A stretch of DNA of 9,297 bases from Candidatus Methanomethylophilus sp. UBA78 (GTDB taxonomy: Archaea; Thermoplasmatota; Thermoplasmata; Methanomassiliicoccales; Methanomethylophilaceae), in contig DARY01000002.1 of NCBI GenBank assembly GCA_002503545.1, positions 1 to 9,297 on the forward strand. Reading direction: 5' to 3'. Positions within the stretch are counted from its first letter, which is position 1. Each line of letters opens with the position of its first letter. Shown piece by piece: positions 1-6,544 of the stretch. A program made the translations under genes and the position numbers. A model generated the notes under the pieces. The model saw only the letters and a list, made by a program, of their open reading frames with translations. It did not search any database and was not told the origin of the DNA.

Positions 1-573
1 GAAGGCGCCCCTCTTGGAGTCGCAGATGTCGTGGATCTCGTCGAGGATCACCCATTCGACCTTCTTTATGGCCTCCTTGAACTTGGGGGAGGCGAGGATG
101 AGGGCCATGGACTCCGGGGTCGTGATGAGGATGTGCGGGGGATGGCGGACCATCTTCTGCCTCTCGTTCTGCGGGGTGTCGCCGGAACGGACGGCCACCG
201 TTATCTCGGGGACGACCATCCCCTCGCGGGCCGCCAGCTCCTTCATCTGCATAAGGGGCTCGGTGAGGTTCCTGTTGACGTCGTTGGCGAGGGCCTTGAG
301 GGGGGATATGTAGATGCAGTAGACCCTCTCCTCGAGGGTCCCCTCCGAGGAGTACTTGATCAGCTGGTTGAGGATGCTCGTGAAGGCGGTGAGGGTCTTT
401 CCCGACCCGGTGGGCGATGAGACCAGTACGCTCTTCCTCTCGTGGATGACGGGGATCGCCATCGACTGCGGTTCCGTAAGGGAGGTGAACCTCTCCCTGA
501 ACCATTTGGAAACGAGGGGCTCCATCATGTCGAGGACCTCGTCCATTCCGTACTTCCTATCTACCTTCTCCAA
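1..573 (-). CDS. lhr: Lhr-type ATP-dependent helicase, N-terminal part (cut by window edge)
   Basis: This is the N-terminal 191 residues of a superfamily 2 helicase; the rest lies beyond the left edge. Visible motifs, in order, are a Q-motif-like TEPQSMAIP (residues 33-41), the ATP-binding loop SSPTGSGKT (52-60), ISPLKALAND (motif Ia region, 89-98), the stretch RSGDTPQNERQ followed by PPHILITTPES (about 129-155), and the Walker B box LDEIH with a trailing KRG (177-189). The PLKAL, PPHILITTPES and DEIH...KRG combination is typical of Lhr (large helicase-related) proteins, which unwind DNA or RNA-DNA duplexes and are linked to DNA repair. The start is uncertain. TTG at 573 has a GGCGGTG Shine-Dalgarno-like sequence 5 nt upstream, and an in-frame stop lies 8 codons before it. 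ATG at 546 is the alternative and would still keep the Q motif. The gene is divergent from the secreted-protein gene at 752. Family assignment is strong; the exact Lhr subtype cannot be told without the C-terminal domains. Confidence 0.9.
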   Translation of the reverse strand, partial: MEKVDRKYGMDEVLDMMEPLVSKWFRERFTSLTEPQSMAIPVIHERKSVLVSSPTGSGKTLTAFTSILNQLIKYSSEGTLEERVYCIYISPLKALANDVNRNLTEPLMQMKELAAREGMVVPEITVAVRSGDTPQNERQKMVRHPPHILITTPESMALILASPKFKEAIKKVEWVILDEIHDICDSKRGAF

Positions 574-622
574 CGTAGCACCGCCGAATGAGGATTAATT
601 CGGAGTCCCTAACCCCACGTAC

Positions 623-630
623 TATAAAAT
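623..630 (-). promoter_or_regulatory. Putative TATA box for the lhr-type gene
   Basis: On the minus strand this reads ATTTTATA, an AT-rich island in GC-rich DNA. A start of transcription about 27 nt downstream would fall near 600, giving a leader of about 27 nt that contains the GGCGGTG motif before the TTG at 573. The box is nearly palindromic, so it could also act on the plus strand, but no convincing gene starts at the matching place there. Confidence 0.45.
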
Positions 631-721
631 ATGGTGCTCTGGACGGCAGGGATCCCGCCTCGCAGCCCATGGAACGGACCCTCTGCGGCACATGCCGGAG
701 TGTGAAACCGAGAAGACGAAG

Positions 722-729
722 TTATAATA
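722..729 (+). promoter_or_regulatory. Putative TATA box for the secreted-protein gene (leaderless)
   Basis: TTATAATA is centred about 26 nt before the ATG at 752, the usual archaeal TATA-to-transcription-start distance. No Shine-Dalgarno sequence lies between it and the ATG. Together these suggest a leaderless mRNA and support the chosen start. Confidence 0.55.
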
Positions 730-751
730 GAGAAAAACCGATTGCTAGTAC

Positions 752-1609
752 ATGCGTCGCTCTGTACTGATCGCAGCCATCGCCGCAGTGGTCCTATGCG
801 TACCCGCATCCCTCGTGTTGGAAAGCGACGGTTCCGATGCCGCGACGGTGTACAGACTGACCGGTTATGTGAACGAGGAGTTCAGCAGCGGCAACGTAGG
901 CCTGGCCGGAGTGGAGGTGTCCATATACAGCTCGGATGGAACCTTCATAGCCAGTGGCACGACCTCGTCGGAAGACAAGGGCCGTTTCACAATAGACATG
1001 AGTTCGTATCCGACGACCTGCTACATAGCGTTCTCCCTGGAGGAGTACAGCCTAAGGTCCCTGTCGAAGTATGCGGATGATAAAAACCCCATAACAGTGA
1101 ACGGACTCACAGCATACCAACTTTCCCTTCCGTCTCCCACGACAACCGAGGAATCGGGGAACACTGTCCGCACATACCTCATCACATCCGATAAGGCGGA
1201 CGGACTCTCGTGTTTCACCATGGCCACGACCACGGGGGAGATCATCATAAGCGTCACCCACGAAGGGAACGGGGTGATAGGGGCGAAGGTGAAACTGACC
1301 TCCGAGGATGGAACGAGCTACTACGGCAAAACCAACAGTTCCGGAATGTTCAGCATGGCCGGGCTCATCATAGGGGATTATGAACTCGAGGTGTCCGCCG
1401 ACGGTTTCGAAACCGAAAACATCACCGCGACGGTGGTGAAGGGCAGTTCCCAGGAACAGGTGGAGCTGGTCAAAAGGGATTCCGCAACGTACCTGGGAAT
1501 GGACCTTACCCACTTCCTCATGTTCATGTGCATAGTACTGGGTATCTCCGTCGCACTCTCCGCCATGATCCTCCGCAAGCGCTCCGACGGAAACGGTCCC
1601 GGGAATTGA
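752..1609 (+). CDS. Secreted, C-terminally membrane-anchored protein with two Ig-like (carboxypeptidase-regulatory-like) domains
   Basis: The 285-residue product has an N-terminal signal peptide: RR, then a hydrophobic stretch at residues 5-23, then SDGSDAA with likely cleavage near residue 30. The body is exported. Two beta-rich segments follow, at about 34-125 and 163-239. The second has the pattern of a carboxypeptidase-regulatory-like or CnaB-like fold (GVIGAKVKLTSEDG, then a TNSSGMFSMAGLIIGDYELEV stretch with the G-x-F...L..G.Y core). The first looks like a diverged copy (LAGVEVSIYSSDGT). A hydrophobic helix at 253-274 followed by RKR anchors it with a short cytoplasmic tail. I do not recognise a specific family; an envelope or adhesion role is only inference. 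It stands alone between a divergent helicase gene and a convergent fumarase operon. Its GC content looks lower than that of the neighbouring housekeeping genes, which fits a lineage-specific surface protein. The ATG is supported by the TATA box 26 nt upstream and by the signal peptide beginning right there. Confidence 0.8.
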   Translation: MRRSVLIAAIAAVVLCVPASLVLESDGSDAATVYRLTGYVNEEFSSGNVGLAGVEVSIYSSDGTFIASGTTSSEDKGRFTIDMSSYPTTCYIAFSLEEYSLRSLSKYADDKNPITVNGLTAYQLSLPSPTTTEESGNTVRTYLITSDKADGLSCFTMATTTGEIIISVTHEGNGVIGAKVKLTSEDGTSYYGKTNSSGMFSMAGLIIGDYELEVSADGFETENITATVVKGSSQEQVELVKRDSATYLGMDLTHFLMFMCIVLGISVALSAMILRKRSDGNGPGN

Positions 1610-1660
1610 ACCCGGAGGCCGGCGACGGAAGATTCAGTAATCCCTTTTCAGACCGTTCCT
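1588..1660 (-). other. tRNA-like T-arm and 9-bp stem at a convergent gene junction (not a full tRNA)
   Basis: On the minus strand, 1615-1599 forms a perfect 5-bp stem CCGGG/CCCGG around the 7-nt loop TTCAATT, which matches the tRNA T-loop consensus TTCRANY. Right after it comes GACCGTT (1598-1592), whose exact 7-base complement AACGGTC lies at 1657-1651. The stem extends to 9 bp with one G-U pair. The layout mimics a tRNA acceptor plus T-arm. The 35 nt between them are too short for both a D-arm and an anticodon arm, and I can find no 5-bp/7-nt anticodon arm, only a small hairpin (GATT ACTG AATC). The element overlaps the last codons of both convergent genes (752-1609 and 1634-2203). It may be a tRNA-derived remnant, a 3'-end mRNA structure acting in either direction, or coincidence. 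Confidence 0.4.
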
Positions 1661-2203
1661 GACCTTCTCGTACAGGCTGTCCCCGTTGGAATCCATGGCG
1701 ACGACCAGAGGGCCCAGTCTGCTCGCGTTGAACTTCCACATGGTCTCCGGCATACCGAGGTCGTCCCATTCCGAACCGACCGTCTCGGAGAGACCCTCGG
1801 CGAGGGAGACGGCCGCCCCTCCGGTGGCCGCGAGGTACACGCAGCCGACCTCCTTCATGGCATCGGCGACCCCCCGGGACATCCCTCCCTTCCCTATTAT
1901 GGCGCGGATGTTGAACTCGCGTATGAAACGGGGCTCGAGAGAGTTCATCCTGGCACTCGTGGTCGGACCCGCGGCCACGACGGAGAACCTGCCGCTGTCC
2001 ATCTTCCTCATTATGGGGCCGCAATGGTAGATGACCGCCCCCTCGAGGCAGTTGGGCACCGGTTTCCCCTCGTCCAGGTACTCGAGGGCGCGGATGTGGA
2101 CGTCGTCCCTGCCCGTGACCACGGGACCGCTCAGATGCACCACGTCGCCCAGAGACAACCCCCTGACCGTCTTCTCGGAGAGCGGTGCGGTGAGGAGGAT
2201 CAC
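1634..2203 (-). CDS. fumB: Fumarate hydratase (class I), beta subunit
   Basis: This 189-residue protein matches the C-terminal half of class I (iron-sulfur) fumarases, which are split into two subunits in many archaea and bacteria. With the alpha subunit it interconverts fumarate and L-malate in the cytoplasm, part of the partial TCA cycle. Recognisable blocks are HLSGPVVTGRDDVH (23-36), YHCGPI (59-64), AAGPTTSARM (77-86, substrate binding), IGKGGM (103-108), ATGGAA (126-131) and the terminal PETMWKF...GPLVVAMDSNGDSLY (152-178). The start is taken as GTG at 2203, whose GTGA overlaps the alpha-subunit stop by 4 nt; the reading frame upstream has no family similarity. Such overlap points to translational coupling and equal subunit output. 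The related L(+)-tartrate dehydratase beta subunit cannot be excluded from sequence alone, but fumarase is the usual role in methanogens. Confidence 0.92.
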   Translation of the reverse strand: MILLTAPLSEKTVRGLSLGDVVHLSGPVVTGRDDVHIRALEYLDEGKPVPNCLEGAVIYHCGPIMRKMDSGRFSVVAAGPTTSARMNSLEPRFIREFNIRAIIGKGGMSRGVADAMKEVGCVYLAATGGAAVSLAEGLSETVGSEWDDLGMPETMWKFNASRLGPLVVAMDSNGDSLYEKVRNGLKRDY

Positions 2204-3072
2204 AGGATGGCCCCCTGCGAGTACTTGATGTCGGAACCGGTTATCCTGGCACTTGCGCGGCGGGTCGCCCAGCAGCCGATGTTGACGGCCACGGGCAGGC
2301 TGGCCGTGTGACAGGCTGCCTTCCTTATCTTGACTCCCAGCACGGTGGTGCTGCCGCCGAGACCCATGGGTCCCAGTCCGCTGGAATTCAGCTTCACGAA
2401 GAGTTCCTCCTCCAACTCCTTGATGAATGGGTCCGGGTCCTCGTGGTCCAGGGGCTCCAGCAGAGCCCTCTTGGCCATGGCCACGCATTCGTCCGAGGTC
2501 CCTCCGATCCCCACGCCCACTATGCCGGGCGGACAGGGGCGCCCTCCGGCGTCCAGCACGGAATCGATGATGAACCTCTTCACCCCGCCCATGCCGTCCG
2601 CGGGATTAAGCATACCCAGCCGGGTCATGTTCTCCGATCCGGCCCCCTTCAGGAGGACCGTTATCTCCGTGAAGTCGTCGTCGGTCGGGATGTAGTGCAC
2701 GCAGGGCATGCCGTCGCCGAGGTTGTCGCCGTGGTTGGCCCTGGTGAAAGGGTCCACCGTGTTGGGTCTCATGGGTATGTTCGCCGTGGATCTCCTGACC
2801 GCCTCGGCGATGTCCCGGGATATAGAGGAATCGAACCTCCCGCGCACGTAGAATATCGGGATCCCGGTATCCTGGCACATCGGCTTCCCCAGGTGCTCCG
2901 CCTTCCTGATGTTGTCAAGTATCGCCCCGAACTGCGCATAGGCCGTCTTGTCCGTCTCCCACTCCGCGGCGGCCTCGAGGGCCCACCCTATGTCTTCGGG
3001 TATCTTCGTATTGGCCAGGCGCAGCAGGTTCTCCACGACCTTCTCCGTTGTCTCCGGAAGTTTCACAACCAT
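2200..3072 (-). CDS. fumA: Fumarate hydratase (class I), alpha subunit
   Basis: This 290-residue protein is the catalytic iron-sulfur half of a two-subunit class I fumarase. Conserved blocks are PMCQDTG (64-70), RANHGDNLGDGMP (111-123), KGAGSENMTRLGML (142-155), CPPGIVGVGIGGTSD (180-194), GPMGLGGSTTVLGVKI (234-249) and ACHTASLPVAVNIGCW (253-268). C66, C180 and one of C254 or C267 are the likely ligands of the [4Fe-4S] cluster that binds the substrate and makes these enzymes oxygen-sensitive; this follows the family pattern and was not tested. Length is typical for the alpha subunit. The ATG at 3072 follows a strong GGAGGAG ribosome-binding site 13 nt after the NMD3 stop, and the stop overlaps the beta-subunit GTG. 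Tartrate dehydratase alpha is the main alternative. The setting, downstream of replication and ribosome-assembly genes, gives no hint of tartrate metabolism. Confidence 0.93.
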   Translation of the reverse strand: MVVKLPETTEKVVENLLRLANTKIPEDIGWALEAAAEWETDKTAYAQFGAILDNIRKAEHLGKPMCQDTGIPIFYVRGRFDSSISRDIAEAVRRSTANIPMRPNTVDPFTRANHGDNLGDGMPCVHYIPTDDDFTEITVLLKGAGSENMTRLGMLNPADGMGGVKRFIIDSVLDAGGRPCPPGIVGVGIGGTSDECVAMAKRALLEPLDHEDPDPFIKELEEELFVKLNSSGLGPMGLGGSTTVLGVKIRKAACHTASLPVAVNIGCWATRRASARITGSDIKYSQGAIL

Positions 3073-3078
3073 CTCTAT

Positions 3079-3085
3079 CTCCTCC
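3079..3085 (-). promoter_or_regulatory. Ribosome-binding site of fumarase alpha
   Basis: On the minus strand GGAGGAG lies 6 nt before the ATG at 3072 and directly after the NMD3 TGA. It is a near-perfect Shine-Dalgarno sequence, which fixes the start and shows that the gene is an internal cistron needing its own initiation signal. Confidence 0.75.
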
Positions 3086-4117
3086 TCAGGGTACGAAGTA
3101 GAGGACCTCCTCTATCCTCACGATCCTGACCTTCTCCCCGATCTCCGCATCCCTGGGGACCAGGAGGTCCACCATGGAGTAGTTGGACGGGTCCATGACC
3201 TGGACCTCGCCGTCGGAGACGGTGATCACGTCGGCGGTGCCGATGTCGGCGGCCTTGCAGTAGACCTTGATCTCCGACATGTCCTGGCGCTTGACGGACG
3301 TCTCCCTGAATCCGCTGAGCGCGATGAGCTTGCCCCCCTGGCTGGACACGCGGGCGAGCAGGTAGTAGTGCTTCCTGAAGATGACGATGTCCCCCACATG
3401 GAACTCCGGGAGGCGGACGAGGTAGTTCACGCGGTACACGTCCAACCCGTCCCTGGACTGACCGACCAGCTTGGCGGACTCGTTGGTGTCGGCGCAGTAA
3501 GCCTCGCTGAGTTCCTTGGTGAGGGCCCTCCCGACGGCGATCAGCGAAAGATAGACGTCGACCCCTCCGGGGACGATCTCCATCTTGGTTATGAACACGT
3601 TGTCGTCGGTCGCCATCGCCTCGTCCACCGACTTCTCCACGCGGGCGAGGACCTCGTCCTGCAGGTCCTTGGACAGCGTCTTCTCGGACGTCCTTATCTG
3701 CAGTATGGCCTCGTAGTAGTTGCCCAGACGCCTGGAGCAGATCCTGCAGACCGTGTTCTTGACGCGCACCACCGTGGCGGCGATGGCGTCCGCGACGACG
3801 TCCCCTATCTGCACGCGGCATGCCAGGGTGACCGACAGGTTGTAATCGTCCAGATACGAGACGGAAGGGGATGTCGAGACGACCTTCCCCTCCTTTATGC
3901 AGGACAGCGCCTCCCTCGCCGCGGCCACGGCGGCCGCCTCCCTGTCCATGGACCGCCACTCGCCGTGCCAGAAGAACTGCTCGCAGTTGGTGCACACGTA
4001 GAGGTCGACGTGGTCGGGGAGGGTGATGAGGGTCCTGTCCTTGAGGAAGCACTCCATGCAGAGGCCGTTGATGGTGCTGTCGGTCTCCTTCCCGCATTCC
4101 ACACAGAATCCGTTCAC
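3086..4117 (-). CDS. nmd3: NMD3 family 50S ribosomal subunit assembly protein
   Basis: This 343-residue protein matches archaeal NMD3. In eukaryotes NMD3 is the adaptor that exports the 60S subunit; the archaeal form, with no nucleus to leave, is thought to act in late large-subunit maturation. The N terminus carries the family's zinc-binding CxxC pairs: C5/C8, C20/C23, C42/C45 (in CTNCEQFFWHGEW, a family hallmark) and C124/C127 (CRICSRRLGNYYEAILQIR begins the conserved core domain). The region at about 225-343 (RVNYLVRLPEFHVGDIV and after) fits the beta-barrel C-terminal domains. Length is near the archaeal norm and the protein looks intact. ATG at 4117 overlaps the DUF424 stop by 4 nt (ATGA), suggesting coupled translation. 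A much longer open frame on the other strand is a GC-driven shadow. Confidence 0.93.
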   Translation of the reverse strand: MNGFCVECGKETDSTINGLCMECFLKDRTLITLPDHVDLYVCTNCEQFFWHGEWRSMDREAAAVAAAREALSCIKEGKVVSTSPSVSYLDDYNLSVTLACRVQIGDVVADAIAATVVRVKNTVCRICSRRLGNYYEAILQIRTSEKTLSKDLQDEVLARVEKSVDEAMATDDNVFITKMEIVPGGVDVYLSLIAVGRALTKELSEAYCADTNESAKLVGQSRDGLDVYRVNYLVRLPEFHVGDIVIFRKHYYLLARVSSQGGKLIALSGFRETSVKRQDMSEIKVYCKAADIGTADVITVSDGEVQVMDPSNYSMVDLLVPRDAEIGEKVRIVRIEEVLYFVP

Positions 4118-4416
4118 AGCGTCACCGCCTGTGCGTGTTTTACCCCGTCTATGACTATGACGGCCTCGGGGTCGACGACGCCCTCGGCGATGGCTATCTC
4201 CACGGCCCTGTTACCGACGATGTTCACTATGGTGAACATACCCAGACGGGACCTGAGCTCCTCCTCCTCGATGAGGTCGCCTCCGTAGAACCCCTTCCCC
4301 ACGGTGATGCGCAGTTCGCCCTCGCAGAAGGTCTGACCCAGCACCTCCTCGTCGCACACGGCCAGCATGACCTCCTTGGGATGCCTGTGGGCCTTGAAGT
4401 AGAAATTTCCTGACAT
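4114..4416 (-). CDS. DUF424 family conserved archaeal protein
   Basis: This 100-residue protein has the pattern I recall for DUF424, a small archaeal family: LAVCDEEVLGQTFCEGEL (18-35) followed by FYGG (43-46), an acidic LIEEEEL segment and a hydrophobic IVNIVGNRAVEIAIAEG block (64-80). Its biochemical function is unknown to me. It starts 5 nt after the MCM stop, with a GAGGG element overlapping that stop, and its own stop overlaps the NMD3 ATG by 4 nt. The tight coupling to NMD3 suggests a role in translation or ribosome assembly, but that is inference from context only. No signal peptide or membrane segment is present. Confidence 0.85.
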   Translation of the reverse strand: MSGNFYFKAHRHPKEVMLAVCDEEVLGQTFCEGELRITVGKGFYGGDLIEEEELRSRLGMFTIVNIVGNRAVEIAIAEGVVDPEAVIVIDGVKHAQAVTL

Positions 4417-4421
4417 GTCCC

Positions 4422-6533
4422 TCAGCCCTTGTTGGTAAGTCTGTAGATTACCTTATTGTTTCCGTCCGGCACCTGGTATATGACCCCGGAGCCCTTCATC
4501 CTCTGCAGCAGGCGCTTGGCCTCGGCCTCGCCGATGCCGTTCGCCGCCGCCTGCGTTATTATGTCTTCCTCCTCCATGCCGGAGGGCTCGAGCCGCATTA
4601 TGCCCTCGATGGTCGGGATCCCCTTGCGGTCCTTGGAGGATATCCCGCTGGTGAGGGAGTCTATGTCTAACCCCCCGCCCTCGGTCCCGGCGATCTTCTT
4701 CAGGTAGTACTTGATGAGGTCTATGGCCCTCCTCGCATCCTGGGCCTCGACGACGGGGCTCAGCCTCATCCTGGCGGACGCCTCGGACAGGCGGACGTAC
4801 GCCTCCAGCTGTCTGGCGGTTATGGGCACGGAACCCGTCTCGTCGCCCGACCTCCTTATCGACATGTAGTCGTTCTGGATCATGTCGACGGCCTCCTGCT
4901 TCATCACCGGGATTATGCGCTTCGAATAGGCGACGTACTTCCTGAGGGCCTCCACGTCGTAACGGGGCGTTATGGACTGGGTGTTCTCCTTTATCCCCCT
5001 CAGGTCGACGCCGTCGAGCTTGACCGTCTCGTCGACCTGCAGCGCCTCCCCGCGGCGGTGGACCTTGAGTATGTGCTCCGTTATGTCGCGGTCCCTCTTC
5101 TCGTCCGGTTTGTCGGTACGCACGAAGATGAGGTCGAAACGGGACATCAGGGCGGGAGGCAGGTCGATCTGGCTCACTATGGTGCTGTTCTCGAGGTCGA
5201 ACCTCCCCAGCTTGGGGTTGGCCGCGGCGAGCATGGAGCATCTGCACTGCAGCGAGGCCGTGATGCCGGCCTTGGCCACGGAGATCCTCTGGGACTCCAT
5301 CGCCTCGTGCAGGGACGACCTGTCCTCGTTGGACATCTTGTCGAGTTCGTCGATGCAGGCCAGACCCTTGTCCGCAAGGACGAGGGCACCGGCCTCCAGC
5401 GCCCATTCGCCGGTGAACTCGTCCCTCACGGCGGCCGCGGTGAGACCGGCGCCCGAGGCGGACTTGCCCGAGGCGTATATGCCCCTGGGGGCCAACGACG
5501 ACATGTAACGGAGGATCTGGGACTTCGCGACTCCCGGGTCTCCGATGAGCAGGACGTGTATGTCTCCTCTGATCACGGACCCGTCGTCCATGACCTTGCG
5601 GGTCCCGCCGAACAGCTGCAGGGCGATGGCGGCCTTCTCCTCGTTCATCCCCTTTATGGTAGGGGAGATGGAGGCGATTATGTTCTGGAAGAGGTCCGGG
5701 TCCTTCGACATCTCTATGATGGCCTTCTCGTCGTCCTCGGTAATCTGGATCTCGTCGTACTCGTGCTGCTCGAACTCTATCGACACGACGTCGACGTAGA
5801 CCTCGAACACGGTGGTCTTGGTCCTCTCCGTCTTCTCGGCGGAACGGATGATGCCGTTTATCGTTACCCTGTTGCCGGGGGTGACGATGCCTGCTATATC
5901 GTCGTCTATGTATCCGCCCAGCCTCTGGGGCTGCGCACCTCCCTTCAACCCCTCGGGACTCTCCTGGATTTCGACCTTCTGGGTATCCGTGTAGATCGAC
6001 CCTCCCTCGTCGAGTATGAAGCGGTTGGCGGATTTGTTGCAGCTGCCGTTGGGGTTGGGGCACATGAGGGGTTCCTGGAGGATCATGCCGTCCTGCGGCT
6101 GCCATATCGGCGCCCCGCAGCGGGCGCAGTTGTAAAGTGCCAGCGTCATCCTCGGCTTCACGGGGGTGACCTTCTTGACCAACCCCTCCAGGGCGACCAT
6201 CTTGTTCAGGTGCCTCGCCCTCAGGTTCCTTATGCCGACCTTGGCATCGCGCGGCAGCCTGATCAGCCTGATGCTGATCTTGTTGACGGGGTCCCAGGAG
6301 GGGGGCATCGACTCCTTGGCCACCGCCTCCGCCAGTTTGAGGCAGCGGTCCGGCTCCTCGAGGACGAGGGTGGCGAAATCGGCGCTCTGCATGTCCATGT
6401 CGTCGTATCTGACGAACAGGCTCTTCTTCTCGGGGTACATATCGGCGATCTCCCTGAGCGCCTGCCGATACTCCTCTTTGCTGAACAGCCGGTCCCATTC
6501 CTCGGTGATTTCGGCATCCTGGTAGCTAGTCAT
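4422..6533 (-). CDS. mcm: Replicative DNA helicase MCM
   Basis: This 703-residue protein is the archaeal minichromosome maintenance helicase, a homohexamer that unwinds DNA at the replication fork. The N-terminal domain (1 to about 265) contains a zinc ribbon, C136-x2-C139-x18-C158-x6-C165, within the OB fold. The AAA+ domain shows Walker A GDPGVAKS (331-338), Walker B ACIDE (392-396), sensor 1 AAANP (N439), arginine finger SRFD (R465) and a likely sensor 2 arginine at TARQ (R574). A winged-helix domain occupies the C terminus (about 635-703). All catalytic residues are present and length is typical. The start is ATG at 6533, preceded by GGAGGAT 5 nt away. The frame is open further upstream, but that stretch overlaps the preceding gene and lacks MCM similarity. 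It lies 11 nt after the small winged-helix gene and 5 nt before the DUF424 gene, so all are probably cotranscribed. Confidence 0.97.
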   Translation of the reverse strand: MTSYQDAEITEEWDRLFSKEEYRQALREIADMYPEKKSLFVRYDDMDMQSADFATLVLEEPDRCLKLAEAVAKESMPPSWDPVNKISIRLIRLPRDAKVGIRNLRARHLNKMVALEGLVKKVTPVKPRMTLALYNCARCGAPIWQPQDGMILQEPLMCPNPNGSCNKSANRFILDEGGSIYTDTQKVEIQESPEGLKGGAQPQRLGGYIDDDIAGIVTPGNRVTINGIIRSAEKTERTKTTVFEVYVDVVSIEFEQHEYDEIQITEDDEKAIIEMSKDPDLFQNIIASISPTIKGMNEEKAAIALQLFGGTRKVMDDGSVIRGDIHVLLIGDPGVAKSQILRYMSSLAPRGIYASGKSASGAGLTAAAVRDEFTGEWALEAGALVLADKGLACIDELDKMSNEDRSSLHEAMESQRISVAKAGITASLQCRCSMLAAANPKLGRFDLENSTIVSQIDLPPALMSRFDLIFVRTDKPDEKRDRDITEHILKVHRRGEALQVDETVKLDGVDLRGIKENTQSITPRYDVEALRKYVAYSKRIIPVMKQEAVDMIQNDYMSIRRSGDETGSVPITARQLEAYVRLSEASARMRLSPVVEAQDARRAIDLIKYYLKKIAGTEGGGLDIDSLTSGISSKDRKGIPTIEGIMRLEPSGMEEEDIITQAAANGIGEAEAKRLLQRMKGSGVIYQVPDGNNKVIYRLTNKG

Positions 6534-6536
6534 CTT

Positions 6537-6543
6537 ATCCTCC
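6537..6543 (-). promoter_or_regulatory. Ribosome-binding site that fixes the mcm start
   Basis: The minus strand reads GGAGGAT ending 3 nt before the ATG at 6533, with its GGAGG core 5 nt away. It sits just after the upstream gene's TGA and decides the start within a longer open frame. Confidence 0.7.
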
Positions 6544-6544
6544 G

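Noticed and set aside
668..769. Small plus-strand frame of 33 codons with a CGTC motif in the gap before the secreted-protein gene
   Set aside because: It overlaps the TATA box and the start of the gene at 752, has no ribosome-binding site, and is very short with no recognisable pattern.
1592..1657. A functional tRNA gene on the minus strand
   Set aside because: The T-arm and acceptor complement are convincing, but the 35-nt interior cannot hold a D-arm and an anticodon arm, and no 5-bp stem with a 7-nt anticodon loop can be drawn. Reported only as a tRNA-like structure.
2948..4288. 446-residue open frame on the plus strand opposite nmd3 and fumarase alpha
   Set aside because: Low-complexity translation rich in G, D, V, H and R, antisense to well-supported genes; a composition shadow.
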